Source: Candidatus Aegiribacteria sp.
GTDB lineage: Bacteria; Fermentibacterota; Fermentibacteria; Fermentibacterales; JCC-6
NCBI GenBank assembly: GCA_030640155.1
Contig: DAOWJX010000271.1
Span: 1-12,044, forward strand
Direction of reading: 5' to 3'
DNA: 12,044 nt
Below the pieces are notes generated by a model. That model was not told where the DNA came from. It did no database searches and saw nothing but the letters and a program-made list of their open reading frames with translations. Of the stretch, positions 6,018-12,044 are shown one piece after another. Numbering within the stretch: position 1 is the stretch's first letter; each line of letters opens with the position of its first letter. Made by a program: the position numbers and the translations under genes.

Positions 6018-8894
6018 TCACTTCCCCGGAGGCTCAGGCTCCAGAGGTTTAATTGAAAACGGTCCCGGATCTACAGCAAACACTTTTACTCTGCCCCCGT
6101 GCTCCACTTTCCCCCTTACTATAAGGGTAGCTTCCTGTCGAACAAGGATGTCCTCCGCTCGACGGAAGAGTGGAGAAGGGAGAAATACATCAACAACCCC
6201 CGTGTTATCTTCAAGCATAAGGAAACCAGCGTCAGCGGCAAGTCTTCGTCCGGTAACATATCTTCCCCATATTCTCGTTATTCCTGATGAGGGCATATCT
6301 TCAAGTGGTACGGTTCCATTGGGCCTGGCGATCAGCTCCAGTGGTGACGCAGAAAGGGGAAGCCCCATTACACCTAGTTCCATAGAAACTCTTGTTCTGA
6401 TAGAATAATCGGGAAGGTCCGGAGTGCCCACCGGCATACCGGGAAAGAATCCGCTATCCCCCGCTTCCAACTGCATCATAGCGGATGACCCGGAAAATCC
6501 CAATTCCCGAAAACAACCCGCTGCCGCCATGTTTCTGCAGAGTACCAATCCGCAACCCGCCTTCAGGAGATCGGTCGGGTAACGGTGCGGTCTGCCTTCT
6601 CTGAGCTTCTCGTACTCCCCGCTTCCCATACCCTTTATGTGATGAAACCCGGGAATTATTTTTCTACCTCTTTCGAAGGAAAGCCATCTCCCGGTATTCA
6701 CGCCCGGCGGTTCGAAGCTGATTCCAAGCCTTCTGGCTTCCTCGAGATAGACCCTGGTGCGATAGAATCCGCCACCTGCCGCCATGACAGAAGCCATGTA
6801 GAGAGCAGGATGTTCCGTCTTCAGAACAGCCGCAGCGCATGCTACGGCTCCGTAGGTAAAAGCATGTGCCTTGCAGAAACCGTAACCGGCGTAACTCGAA
6901 AGTACATTCCAGACAGCATCAGCTTTCAAGGGGTTTATGTTCCTGCGCCTGCAGAGTGAGATAATCTCCTCTTTTTTTACCTGTTTCTTTTTCAGCCTTC
7001 GCCTTAACAGATCAGCGGACGCCTCGTCCAGACCCAGAAGCACTTCAGCGGCTCTTGATACATCTTCCTGATACAGCATGACTCCGAGGTTCTCCAGAAG
7101 AATCGGATGCAGTTCAGGAAGCATGGAGTTTACGGCTGCTCCGGCACTAAGGCAATCAAGATAGGTTTTTCGCCCACCTCCGGCAGATGCTCCAGGTCGT
7201 ACCAGGGCAAGTGCTCTGGCCACATCCTCCATGGTCCTTATCTTCATTTCCTTCATCAGACCTCTCATAGCCGGCGATTCGATATGAACCACTCCTATAG
7301 TCCTGCCGCTGTCGAGCAGCTTCCGTGCTGCTTCGGGAATTCTTCCTCCCCTGCGGAAAACGCTCAGAGGAATTTTACCGAGAATTTTACATATGCCGGA
7401 TATTGTTGTAAGACCTCTCTGACCGAGCAGATCCATTTTCAGGAGCCCGATATCCTCAACTCCATCTTTGTCGAAGTGTGTGATATGTAACCCGTTCGGG
7501 CTGGGTTGAACGGGAACCATGAGATCAACAAAATCATCTGCGCAGACAACTCCGCAGGGATGAGGAGCAAGGTGTGATGGAATACCAAGGAGCATCTCTC
7601 CATCGCGAAGAGCCCTTGCAGCCACCGGTTTCCTCCATGCAGCGTTATCACGGTAGCGAAGGAGTTTCGAAAGAGTGTCCATTTCCTCGTTGCTTACACC
7701 AAGTCCGGATGCCGCTACGCGGAATGCCGATCGTATTCTGTGGGTTACGATCTGAGACACGGAGGCGCCTTTTCTTCCCGCTTTTTTCAGAAACCATTCC
7801 ATTACTTCGTCTCTTCTCGCGCTGTCAATATCAAGATCTATATCAGGGGGGCTGGATCTGAGCCGATTGAAAAACCTTGCGAATGACAGATCATGGCGAA
7901 TGGGACAGACAATGGATAGACCGAGCAGGTAGGACAGAATACTGCCTCCTGCTGAACCCCTGGCGCTGATGGCTATTCCTTTATTTCGCGAATAGGAGAC
8001 AACCTCAAAAAAGCGTAGAAAGTAGCCGGCAAGGCCATTCTCGCAGATGATTGAAAGTTCCCTTTCCGTTCTTCTTGCTGCTGTAAGGCTCCCTTTGTAC
8101 ATATCTTTCAATCGTATGTGAATCACTTCTGATAGTTCACTTTCCTCTTCCGGATTGCGTGGCCTGTCTTTTCTGTCCGTTAACATTTCCGTGCCTGACA
8201 TCTCAGCCAGCTTCGCGTTTTCGATCAGGGATCGGGAGGCTCCCTGGAAACTCTCCCTGAACCGGTTAATATCCGGCATGACGTTCCATTCTGTGCCGAA
8301 TTCAGATGGATCGGGCCTGGTCTTCTCTATGGCCAGGTAACCTCTACGGAGTACGTTGTGAGGTTCAAGACTTTCCCTGCAGGAAAACATCACCGGCCAC
8401 GAGGCCACCGGATCGAAACCGGTTCGCAGGATTTCCCTTTCTGTTTCAGCAGGATTTCTTCCCGATATGCATTCCGGAAGAACCTCCACCAGAACTCTGC
8501 CTTGAAATCCTTCCGTCTTTAGCAGTTTTTTCGCGTCAGCCGGATTCTCTGTGATCGCGATAAGCCCATGACTGTTTTCAAGCGCTTCCATCGGGGATAT
8601 TCTTCCGGGAGTATGGACGGATGTGACAAGCCTGCAGAGATCCGGCCAGCCTCCCGGTAATATCATAAATGTTAATTTCATCTCGTGAATTACAAGTTCA
8701 ACCCCGTACGTGCTCTTCATTCCTGCTTTATTGCATGCAGCGGCAAATTCCAGCTGGCCTGTGACCACATCTCTGTCAGCCAGTACTCCCCCCTGAAAAC
8801 CCTTATCAGCGAGTGCCGCCGCAAGAGAGGCAGGAGACTCAACTCCATGGCGAAATGAATACCAGCTCTTCAGTGATACCAGTAAATGTTTCAT
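6018..8894 (-). CDS. DnaE2/ImuC-type DNA polymerase III alpha-like subunit with degenerate PHP domain
   Basis: This is a 958-residue C-family DNA polymerase. The three catalytic aspartates are present: Asp351 and Asp353 in PPDIDLDID and Asp488 in LLKMDLLG. The ARGSAGGS loop (311-318), LVRPG, a YQEDV block and a YGFCKAHAF block also match the family. The C-terminus has an OB-fold (about 871-945, GFLMLEDNTGVVDVF) of the kind found in DnaE2 and DnaE1. The spacing and sequence blocks look most like error-prone DnaE2/ImuC, and the length is below DnaE1 (about 1,160) and somewhat below DnaE2 (about 1,050). The N-terminal PHP domain has lost its metal ligands: the HxH motif reads SLK (residues 7-9) and the TDH motif reads ADRD (39-42), so no PHP nuclease activity is expected. 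No Shine-Dalgarno is seen before the ATG. No imuA or imuB lies in the window. Assignment as translesion polymerase is inference. Confidence 0.9.
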   Translation of the reverse strand: MKHLLVSLKSWYSFRHGVESPASLAAALADKGFQGGVLADRDVVTGQLEFAAACNKAGMKSTYGVELVIHEMKLTFMILPGGWPDLCRLVTSVHTPGRISPMEALENSHGLIAITENPADAKKLLKTEGFQGRVLVEVLPECISGRNPAETEREILRTGFDPVASWPVMFSCRESLEPHNVLRRGYLAIEKTRPDPSEFGTEWNVMPDINRFRESFQGASRSLIENAKLAEMSGTEMLTDRKDRPRNPEEESELSEVIHIRLKDMYKGSLTAARRTERELSIICENGLAGYFLRFFEVVSYSRNKGIAISARGSAGGSILSYLLGLSIVCPIRHDLSFARFFNRLRSSPPDIDLDIDSARRDEVMEWFLKKAGRKGASVSQIVTHRIRSAFRVAASGLGVSNEEMDTLSKLLRYRDNAAWRKPVAARALRDGEMLLGIPSHLAPHPCGVVCADDFVDLMVPVQPSPNGLHITHFDKDGVEDIGLLKMDLLGQRGLTTISGICKILGKIPLSVFRRGGRIPEAARKLLDSGRTIGVVHIESPAMRGLMKEMKIRTMEDVARALALVRPGASAGGGRKTYLDCLSAGAAVNSMLPELHPILLENLGVMLYQEDVSRAAEVLLGLDEASADLLRRRLKKKQVKKEEIISLCRRRNINPLKADAVWNVLSSYAGYGFCKAHAFTYGAVACAAAVLKTEHPALYMASVMAAGGGFYRTRVYLEEARRLGISFEPPGVNTGRWLSFERGRKIIPGFHHIKGMGSGEYEKLREGRPHRYPTDLLKAGCGLVLCRNMAAAGCFRELGFSGSSAMMQLEAGDSGFFPGMPVGTPDLPDYSIRTRVSMELGVMGLPLSASPLELIARPNGTVPLEDMPSSGITRIWGRYVTGRRLAADAGFLMLEDNTGVVDVFLPSPLFRRAEDILVRQEATLIVRGKVEHGGRVKVFAVDPGPFSIKPLEPEPPGK

Positions 8895-8900
8895 ATATGA

Positions 8901-8929
8901 TATGTAAACAAATGTACACTATCTGACAA
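8901..8929 (-). promoter_or_regulatory. Possible leaderless promoter of the DnaE2-like gene
   Basis: On the minus strand, TTGTCA (8924-8929, five of six to TTGACA) lies 17 bases from a weak -10, TACATA (8901-8906). Start of transcription about seven bases on would fall on the A of the ATG at 8894. That would give a leaderless message and would explain the missing Shine-Dalgarno. The spacer contains an inverted repeat, TGTA-N8-TACA, at 8903-8918. The -10 match is poor, so this is tentative. Confidence 0.35.
8903..8918. promoter_or_regulatory. Inverted repeat TGTA-N8-TACA, candidate operator
   Basis: A perfect 4+4 palindromic pair with an eight-base centre (AACAAATG) sits inside the predicted polymerase promoter and just upstream of the lipoprotein -35 box. 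Arms of this length can occur by chance. Its placement would let a dimeric repressor block both promoters. Confidence 0.3.
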
Positions 8930-8953
8930 GGGGTTAATATTCATATTTATTAT
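8923..8953 (+). promoter_or_regulatory. Sigma70-like promoter of the FN3 lipoprotein gene
   Basis: On the plus strand, -35 CTGACA (8923-8928) is followed by TTTATT (8946-8951, spacing 17) or TATTAT (8948-8953, spacing 19). Transcription would start near 8960, leaving a leader of about 30 bases before the ATG at 8989. The -35 overlaps the opposite-strand -35 (TTGTCA) of the polymerase gene, so the two promoters are back to back. Confidence 0.5.
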
Positions 8954-8976
8954 GCTTGTTGAATACATCAATGAAT

Positions 8977-8980
8977 GGAG
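8977..8980 (+). promoter_or_regulatory. Ribosome binding site deciding the lipoprotein start
   Basis: GGAG lies eight bases before the ATG at 8989. It favours this start over the in-frame TTG at 8956 and ATG at 8971. The chosen start also puts Lys2 immediately before the hydrophobic core of the signal peptide. Confidence 0.65.
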
Positions 8981-8988
8981 ATGACTTT

Positions 8989-9756
8989 ATGAAATATGTT
9001 GCACTAGCAGCATCAGTTCTAATTGTTATGGTCGGGTGCTCAAGCGAACCCTCCTCCCCTTCGGGAACCCTGCCTGTCGTTCAGAACCTGATGGTAGACG
9101 AAACGGCATCAAAGGGAGACACGGTTGTTCTTCACTGGAACCCTCTGGATATAGAAGTGGATGGATATCATGTCTACTGGTCCAGTACCAGTCCGGGAAC
9201 CTGGCATGAAAACGTTACCGAGGACACGACTCTTACTGAAATAGCTGAGAGTACGCGGTACTATTATGTAAAGGCTTCAAAAGGACTTGATTATTCCTCC
9301 GATAATTCCAATGAAGTAGATACGAGAGCAACTCTTATTGTAGGCCCATTCACTATGAGAATAAATGATCTCACTAATGGTCTTATTATCTACGATGATG
9401 GAGAAGGGGCGGGAACAGGTACAGCTGACTCGGCCAAATTCCACCAGGACATCTACATTGCTGAAGCGAACAACCAGCTGTACTTCTACTCTGGAAACCA
9501 CAACCCTTCACAGTATCCCGGAGGCAGGCATACTTCTCTCTGCGCTGTCGGCATACACGGCAATGTAGCACCTGAGGCCGGTTCAGCGGACTGGGCTGAT
9601 TCGGTACTGATTTCAGACAACAACTTTTACTTCGGACATCTTTCAAACGGGTACTACATCCAGTTATACGTAGATTCCACCTTCACGAACGGCGCTGACA
9701 TCGGGTCTATAGAATACCAGACCATATCCGATCTGAGGCTGTTCAACATCCTGTAG
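8989..9756 (+). CDS. Lipoprotein with one fibronectin type III-like domain, function unknown
   Basis: This is a 255-residue predicted lipoprotein. It starts MKYVALAASVLIVMVGC, a short signal peptide ending in a lipobox (MVG-C), with the lipidated cysteine at residue 17. A Ser/Pro-rich linker (18-28) leads to a fibronectin type III-like domain at about 30-113, with the hallmark VVLHWNPLD, DGYHVYWS and YYYVKASKGLDYSSDNSNEV segments. The C-terminal half (about 118-255) is Gly/Tyr/Asn-rich, looks all-beta, and is not a family I recognise. It is likely anchored in the cell envelope, with the FN3 domain as a spacer or binding module. It is transcribed away from the polymerase gene and is followed by a terminator hairpin, so it is probably monocistronic. 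The lipoprotein and FN3 calls are good; any enzymatic or binding role is unknown. Confidence 0.85.
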   Translation: MKYVALAASVLIVMVGCSSEPSSPSGTLPVVQNLMVDETASKGDTVVLHWNPLDIEVDGYHVYWSSTSPGTWHENVTEDTTLTEIAESTRYYYVKASKGLDYSSDNSNEVDTRATLIVGPFTMRINDLTNGLIIYDDGEGAGTGTADSAKFHQDIYIAEANNQLYFYSGNHNPSQYPGGRHTSLCAVGIHGNVAPEAGSADWADSVLISDNNFYFGHLSNGYYIQLYVDSTFTNGADIGSIEYQTISDLRLFNIL

Positions 9757-9772
9757 GATATAACGTTCGTCA

Positions 9773-9810
9773 GAAAGCGGCAGGGATTTTCTCCTTGCCG
9801 CTTTCGTTTT
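9773..9810 (+). terminator. Rho-independent terminator between convergent genes
   Basis: A 14-base stem (9773-9786 with 9792-9805, one G-T pair) closes a five-base loop and is followed by GTTTT. It ends the rightward lipoprotein gene 16 bases after its stop. The stem could also serve the leftward gene ending at 9847, but there is no good U tract on that strand. Confidence 0.85.
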
Positions 9811-9846
9811 CGACAACATTAATAAGCGCCCTGTTGAATTTGAGAG

Positions 9847-10365
9847 CTATCTGAAGAAACCCTTCCGAGGTTCTTTCATGGCTTTTTTTATCTCCCGGAT
9901 CAGATTCTTAAGCTCCCTGTCATCACTGATTTTCCTGTCTCCGGTAATTCCAGCGATCATCCTGTCAATTCTTCTGAGCTTCCCTGAAGCAAGTTTTCCG
10001 AGAGATATCAGAAACCTGATAGCCAGTTCGGGTCTGGTAACTGTCAGATCAGCGAAATGTTCCCGTGTCATTCTGAGGAGTTTCGATGAACCGAGCGACC
10101 TTACTGTTGCTGATCTTTCATCTTCATCGAAGAAAGCAACCTCCCCGAACACATCGTTTTCAGTGAGCATTGCCAGTCTAACGGCGGTATTTCCTGAACC
10201 TTCTATAACTTCCAGTTTTCCGGATGTGATGATAAAGAGATCTGTCGTAAGTTCTCCCTGAAATACCATCACCTGCCCGTCCTTAAGATGAACTTCTTCG
10301 TAGTAGGATATCATTTCCGAATCAAGAAGAAAATTCTCATCGCTGAAGAGTTGTCCAACTTTCAT
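9847..10365 (-). CDS. Stand-alone cyclic-nucleotide-binding-type domain protein
   Basis: This is a 172-residue protein. Residues about 10-110 form a cNMP-binding (CRP/PKA regulatory type) beta-barrel, with the phosphate-binding cassette FGEVAFFDEDERSATVRS at 73-90. Glu75, Arg84 and Ser85 correspond to Glu72, Arg82 and Ser83 of CRP, so nucleotide binding is plausible. The remaining 60 residues are helical and basic (many Lys and Arg) with no helix-turn-helix I can recognise. It is therefore probably not a CRP-like transcription factor, and the output may be a protein partner. No signal peptide is seen. A perfect AGGAGG ribosome binding site lies five bases upstream of the ATG, and a TTGACA promoter lies further up. 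It converges on the lipoprotein gene and diverges from the 433-residue gene. The domain call is firm; ligand and role are unknown. Confidence 0.87.
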   Translation of the reverse strand: MKVGQLFSDENFLLDSEMISYYEEVHLKDGQVMVFQGELTTDLFIITSGKLEVIEGSGNTAVRLAMLTENDVFGEVAFFDEDERSATVRSLGSSKLLRMTREHFADLTVTRPELAIRFLISLGKLASGKLRRIDRMIAGITGDRKISDDRELKNLIREIKKAMKEPRKGFFR

Positions 10366-10370
10366 TTTAA

Positions 10371-10376
10371 CCTCCT
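10371..10376 (-). promoter_or_regulatory. Strong ribosome binding site of the cNMP-domain gene
   Basis: AGGAGG on the minus strand lies five bases from the ATG at 10363-10365. It matches the anti-Shine-Dalgarno core fully and fixes the start. Confidence 0.85.
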
Positions 10377-10383
10377 GTCCTGT

Positions 10384-10473
10384 ATGGAATACACATTTCG
10401 CTCAATAATAAAGTCGTACAACAATTATTTATCTCAATTGTGCATTCCTGTCAACCTCGCTGAAATGGAATAC
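10384..10473 (+). repeat. Direct repeat ATGGAATAC in the divergent intergenic region
   Basis: The nine-base word ATGGAATAC occurs at 10384-10392 and 10465-10473, flanking the cNMP gene promoter. It could be a regulatory site or chance. Confidence 0.3.
10426..10454 (-). promoter_or_regulatory. Sigma70-like promoter of the cNMP-domain gene
   Basis: A perfect -35 TTGACA (10449-10454, minus strand) is separated by 17 bases from TAAATA (10426-10431). Transcription would start near 10419, giving a leader of about 54 bases. I could not pick a convincing promoter for the divergent rightward gene in the same gap (10366-10522). Confidence 0.6.
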
Positions 10474-10510
10474 TTGCGCCACAGATATGTACAAGCATTG
10501 AAAACATCAA

Positions 10511-10516
10511 AGGAGG
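10511..10516 (+). promoter_or_regulatory. Strong ribosome binding site deciding the start of the 433-residue gene
   Basis: AGGAGG lies six bases before the ATG at 10523. The in-frame TTG at 10517 directly abuts this site, which leaves no spacing, so ATG 10523 is the better start. Confidence 0.8.
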
Positions 10517-10522
10517 TTGAAA

Positions 10523-11824
10523 ATGTTACTGAATGCGATGACATCACTGATGGTTCTCTCCCTCTCAGCTACCGGATACTTCTGTCCGGGCAGGTCAGTC
10601 GAAGAGAACTACCAGGAAGTGGTACTGAATGTATCAGAGATGGTCTGGGATCAGAGTGTCAGAAAAATGGCAAGCGCTTACGGGCTTGATGTGGTCAATG
10701 TAACCTGGGAAGATACCGGACGCTACTCAGGCTCATGCTGGGGGCCCAATATTTCCGACATGACCATACAGGTTCACAGCTATCAGAACGGATCGGAACA
10801 CCCCTCTCTTACCTGCATGCCTGTGATAAGGTATCCAAATTTTCATGATCTTTCAGCGGACCTGGATCCGGATAATTTCTATCTTCTGGTGGGTAACGAG
10901 ATAGGAGAAGAGCTGGCTCCTGTATCACTTACGGATTTCGTTGACAATATACGGTACTACCTTCACGATCCTGAATCATGGGAAGGTGATGAACACAGTC
11001 TTCTCGCGGAAAGAGACAGCGTTGTTCTTGTAAGCGCTCAGGCAGTATTCCTTCCAATAAGGAATTCCGGAAACGCTACATTCAACCCTGTTCTATACAA
11101 TTACCAGTCCTTCGAAGGAGATCCTGCTGTACTTACAATACTTGTCACAAGAGAGGGTACGAGCGTAACTGTGATAGACAATGCAAGGGACGCGGTTCCC
11201 GGATCCTGGAGCTGGGGTCAGAGGCTTTTTTTCAATGAAGACGGTGAACGTGCCAGCTTTACCGGACAGCGAATCTCGGATTTCAGGATTGATTACGCAA
11301 ACAGCGGAGGAGACCCCTCGGAGATTTCCGAGGAGAATAACCTGAATATGGTTTTATTGATACAGATTCCCCTGAAGCAGAGGAACCCTCAGAGTACATA
11401 TTTTGATGATTTGTGCTGCGAATCTACATGCGTAACACTTTGTGGAGCAGGTGAAAGCTACAGGGGTTCATCCGATGTCGAAGCAGCTGTTATCGGACAC
11501 GGTGAACTTGAAGGCCCCTTCACGGAAATAGATGATCTTGAGATCCGCAGGGATCCGCAATTTCCTATTAGAGTTACCGTACAGTTCTACAAGGCCACTT
11601 CCAACGGGATTGCTTCACAGAATGATATCGATGAAATTGCCGAAGAGATCCAGAAAGTATACGATCAGGGCTCGTATGTCGGCTCTCTTGTGGTCCCCGA
11701 CCCGGGGTCATACAGACCTACTGACTGGGACAGGGCATCCGTACCCAGAAGGCTGAACAGATACTGGAACCTAAGGAGAAACTACTACCTCAACTGGATA
11801 GGAAGAATAGACCTTATCAACTAA
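10523..11824 (+). CDS. Uncharacterised 433-residue protein, possibly secreted
   Basis: I do not recognise a named family. The first 20 residues are hydrophobic and resemble a signal peptide, but there is no positive charge before the core, so export is uncertain. Conserved-looking blocks follow: a VVNVTWEDTGRY stretch and GPNISDMTIQV (about 57-84), LAERDSVVLVSAQAVFLPI (161-179), FNPVLYNYQSFEGDPAVLTI (187-206), REGTSVTVIDN (210-220), WGQRLFFNEDGERASFTGQR (231-250) and NMVLLIQIPLKQRNP (275-289). A cluster of four cysteines (298, 299, 303, 307) precedes a C-terminal region (about 318-385) with an acidic helix, and the protein ends in an Arg/Tyr/Trp-rich tail. From memory, unverified, similar blocks occur in uncharacterised proteins of several bacterial phyla. 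It has a strong ribosome binding site and a terminator 62 bases downstream, so it is probably monocistronic. Confidence 0.85.
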   Translation: MLLNAMTSLMVLSLSATGYFCPGRSVEENYQEVVLNVSEMVWDQSVRKMASAYGLDVVNVTWEDTGRYSGSCWGPNISDMTIQVHSYQNGSEHPSLTCMPVIRYPNFHDLSADLDPDNFYLLVGNEIGEELAPVSLTDFVDNIRYYLHDPESWEGDEHSLLAERDSVVLVSAQAVFLPIRNSGNATFNPVLYNYQSFEGDPAVLTILVTREGTSVTVIDNARDAVPGSWSWGQRLFFNEDGERASFTGQRISDFRIDYANSGGDPSEISEENNLNMVLLIQIPLKQRNPQSTYFDDLCCESTCVTLCGAGESYRGSSDVEAAVIGHGELEGPFTEIDDLEIRRDPQFPIRVTVQFYKATSNGIASQNDIDEIAEEIQKVYDQGSYVGSLVVPDPGSYRPTDWDRASVPRRLNRYWNLRRNYYLNWIGRIDLIN

Positions 11825-11886
11825 ACATTTGGGTCGCATTTGGGGCCGGGCCTAACATCTAAACATAAGGTAACATCACCCCACGG
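11825..11886. other. Short non-coding stretch with small tandem words
   Basis: CATTTGGG occurs twice with an 11-base period (11826-11833, 11837-11844), and CTAAACAT occurs twice (11821-11828 and about 11860-11867). No gene or clear function is visible here. It lies between the stop codon and the terminator hairpin. Confidence 0.3.
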
Positions 11887-11917
11887 GGACATGCACGCTC
11901 TGGTGCGTGTCCTTTCT
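11887..11917 (+). terminator. Rho-independent terminator of the 433-residue gene
   Basis: A ten-base stem, GGACATGCAC (11887-11896) with GTGCGTGTCC (11903-11912), has one non-Watson-Crick pair and a six-base loop. It is followed by TTTCTATT. The hairpin sits between two convergent reading frames and could end both. Confidence 0.7.
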
Positions 11918-11940
11918 ATTACCCACAAGTATTGGATATT

Positions 11941-12044
11941 CTAACGTCTTGTCTCTTTCTTGAAAATCTCAATGTTCGTTTCGATTATTTGCTCTATGAT
12001 CTTTCGTGACTTGGAGTAGTTTGCGATCATCTTCCTGATCTTCG
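11941..12044 (-). CDS. Probable C-terminal end of a leftward gene (partial)
   Basis: From 12042 down to a TAG at 11941-11943 one minus-strand frame is open for 33 codons and reads KIRKMIANYSKSRKIIEQII, then TNIEIFKKETRR after one Glu. The sequence is Lys/Ile-rich and would form a helix, as in many bacterial C-termini. One other minus-strand frame stays open for 24 codons, so open length alone is weak evidence. The DNA is AT-richer than the neighbouring genes. No family can be named from so little. The gene would converge on the 433-residue gene across the hairpin at 11887-11912. Confidence 0.45.
   Translation of the reverse strand, partial: KIRKMIANYSKSRKIIEQIIETNIEIFKKETRR

Noticed and set aside
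6585..7490. Plus-strand open frames of 124 and 127 codons opposite the polymerase gene
   Set aside because: They are antisense shadows of a gene with clear catalytic motifs, have no recognisable domains, and have no ribosome binding sites I could see.
8890..8902. TATCAT (8897-8902, minus strand) as the -10 box of the polymerase gene
   Set aside because: It lies only two bases from the ATG, so transcription would begin inside the gene, and it is 21 bases from the TTGTCA box.
8956..8988. TTG start adding 11 residues to the lipoprotein
   Set aside because: It would put charged and acidic residues before the signal peptide and has no ribosome binding site; the ATG at 8989 has GGAG eight bases upstream.
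10517..10522. TTG start for the 433-residue protein, which would add Met-Lys to the leader
   Set aside because: It abuts the AGGAGG site with no spacing. It would give the leader a positive charge, so it is not fully excluded, but the ATG is favoured.
11879..11888. Small palindrome CCCCACGGGG
   Set aside because: It is too short to stand alone and overlaps the better terminator hairpin.

Overview
The window is bacterial DNA of moderate GC content. It is densely coded and looks chromosomal: there are no insertion sequences, CRISPR arrays, tRNAs or rRNAs. Heavy use of AGA/AGG arginine codons, an FN3-bearing lipoprotein, and a secreted-looking protein of unknown function would suit an uncultured candidate-phylum bacterium, perhaps of the FCB group. 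That placement is a guess from style and cannot be proved from this sequence.

Minus-strand block, 8894 down to 1. Six genes run leftward. A C-family DNA polymerase of the DnaE2/ImuC type (8894-6018) is followed by a Lon-type protease of the AAA_32/LonB-like class (5988-3610), a polysaccharide pyruvyl transferase family protein (3590-2427) and endonuclease IV, Nfo (2417-1599). The gaps are 29, 19 and 9 bases, so these four read as one operon. After a 115-base gap that holds a good sigma70-like promoter come an Mre11/SbcD-type nuclease (1483-422) and the start of its Rad50/SbcC-like ATPase partner (422 to beyond position 1). Those two overlap by one base. Four of the six genes act in DNA repair or DNA synthesis, one is a regulatory-type protease, and the pyruvyl transferase is the outlier.

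Centre, 8895-10365. A rightward lipoprotein gene (8989-9756) with one fibronectin type III-like domain diverges from the polymerase gene. The 94-base gap between them appears to hold back-to-back promoters that share one -35 region. A hairpin terminator at 9773-9810 separates it from a leftward gene (10365-9847) for a stand-alone cyclic-nucleotide-binding-type domain protein, which has a strong Shine-Dalgarno sequence and a near-consensus promoter.

Right end, 10366-12044. A rightward gene (10523-11824) encodes a 433-residue protein of unknown function with blocks that look strongly conserved and a Cys cluster. A hairpin terminator follows at 11887-11912. On the opposite strand, AT-richer DNA from 11941 to the window end probably holds the last 33 codons of another gene.

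The main points of interest are the repair-protease-polymerase operon, the loss of the metal-binding residues in the polymerase PHP domain, the possible leaderless start and inverted repeat at the polymerase promoter, and the uncharacterised 433-residue protein.
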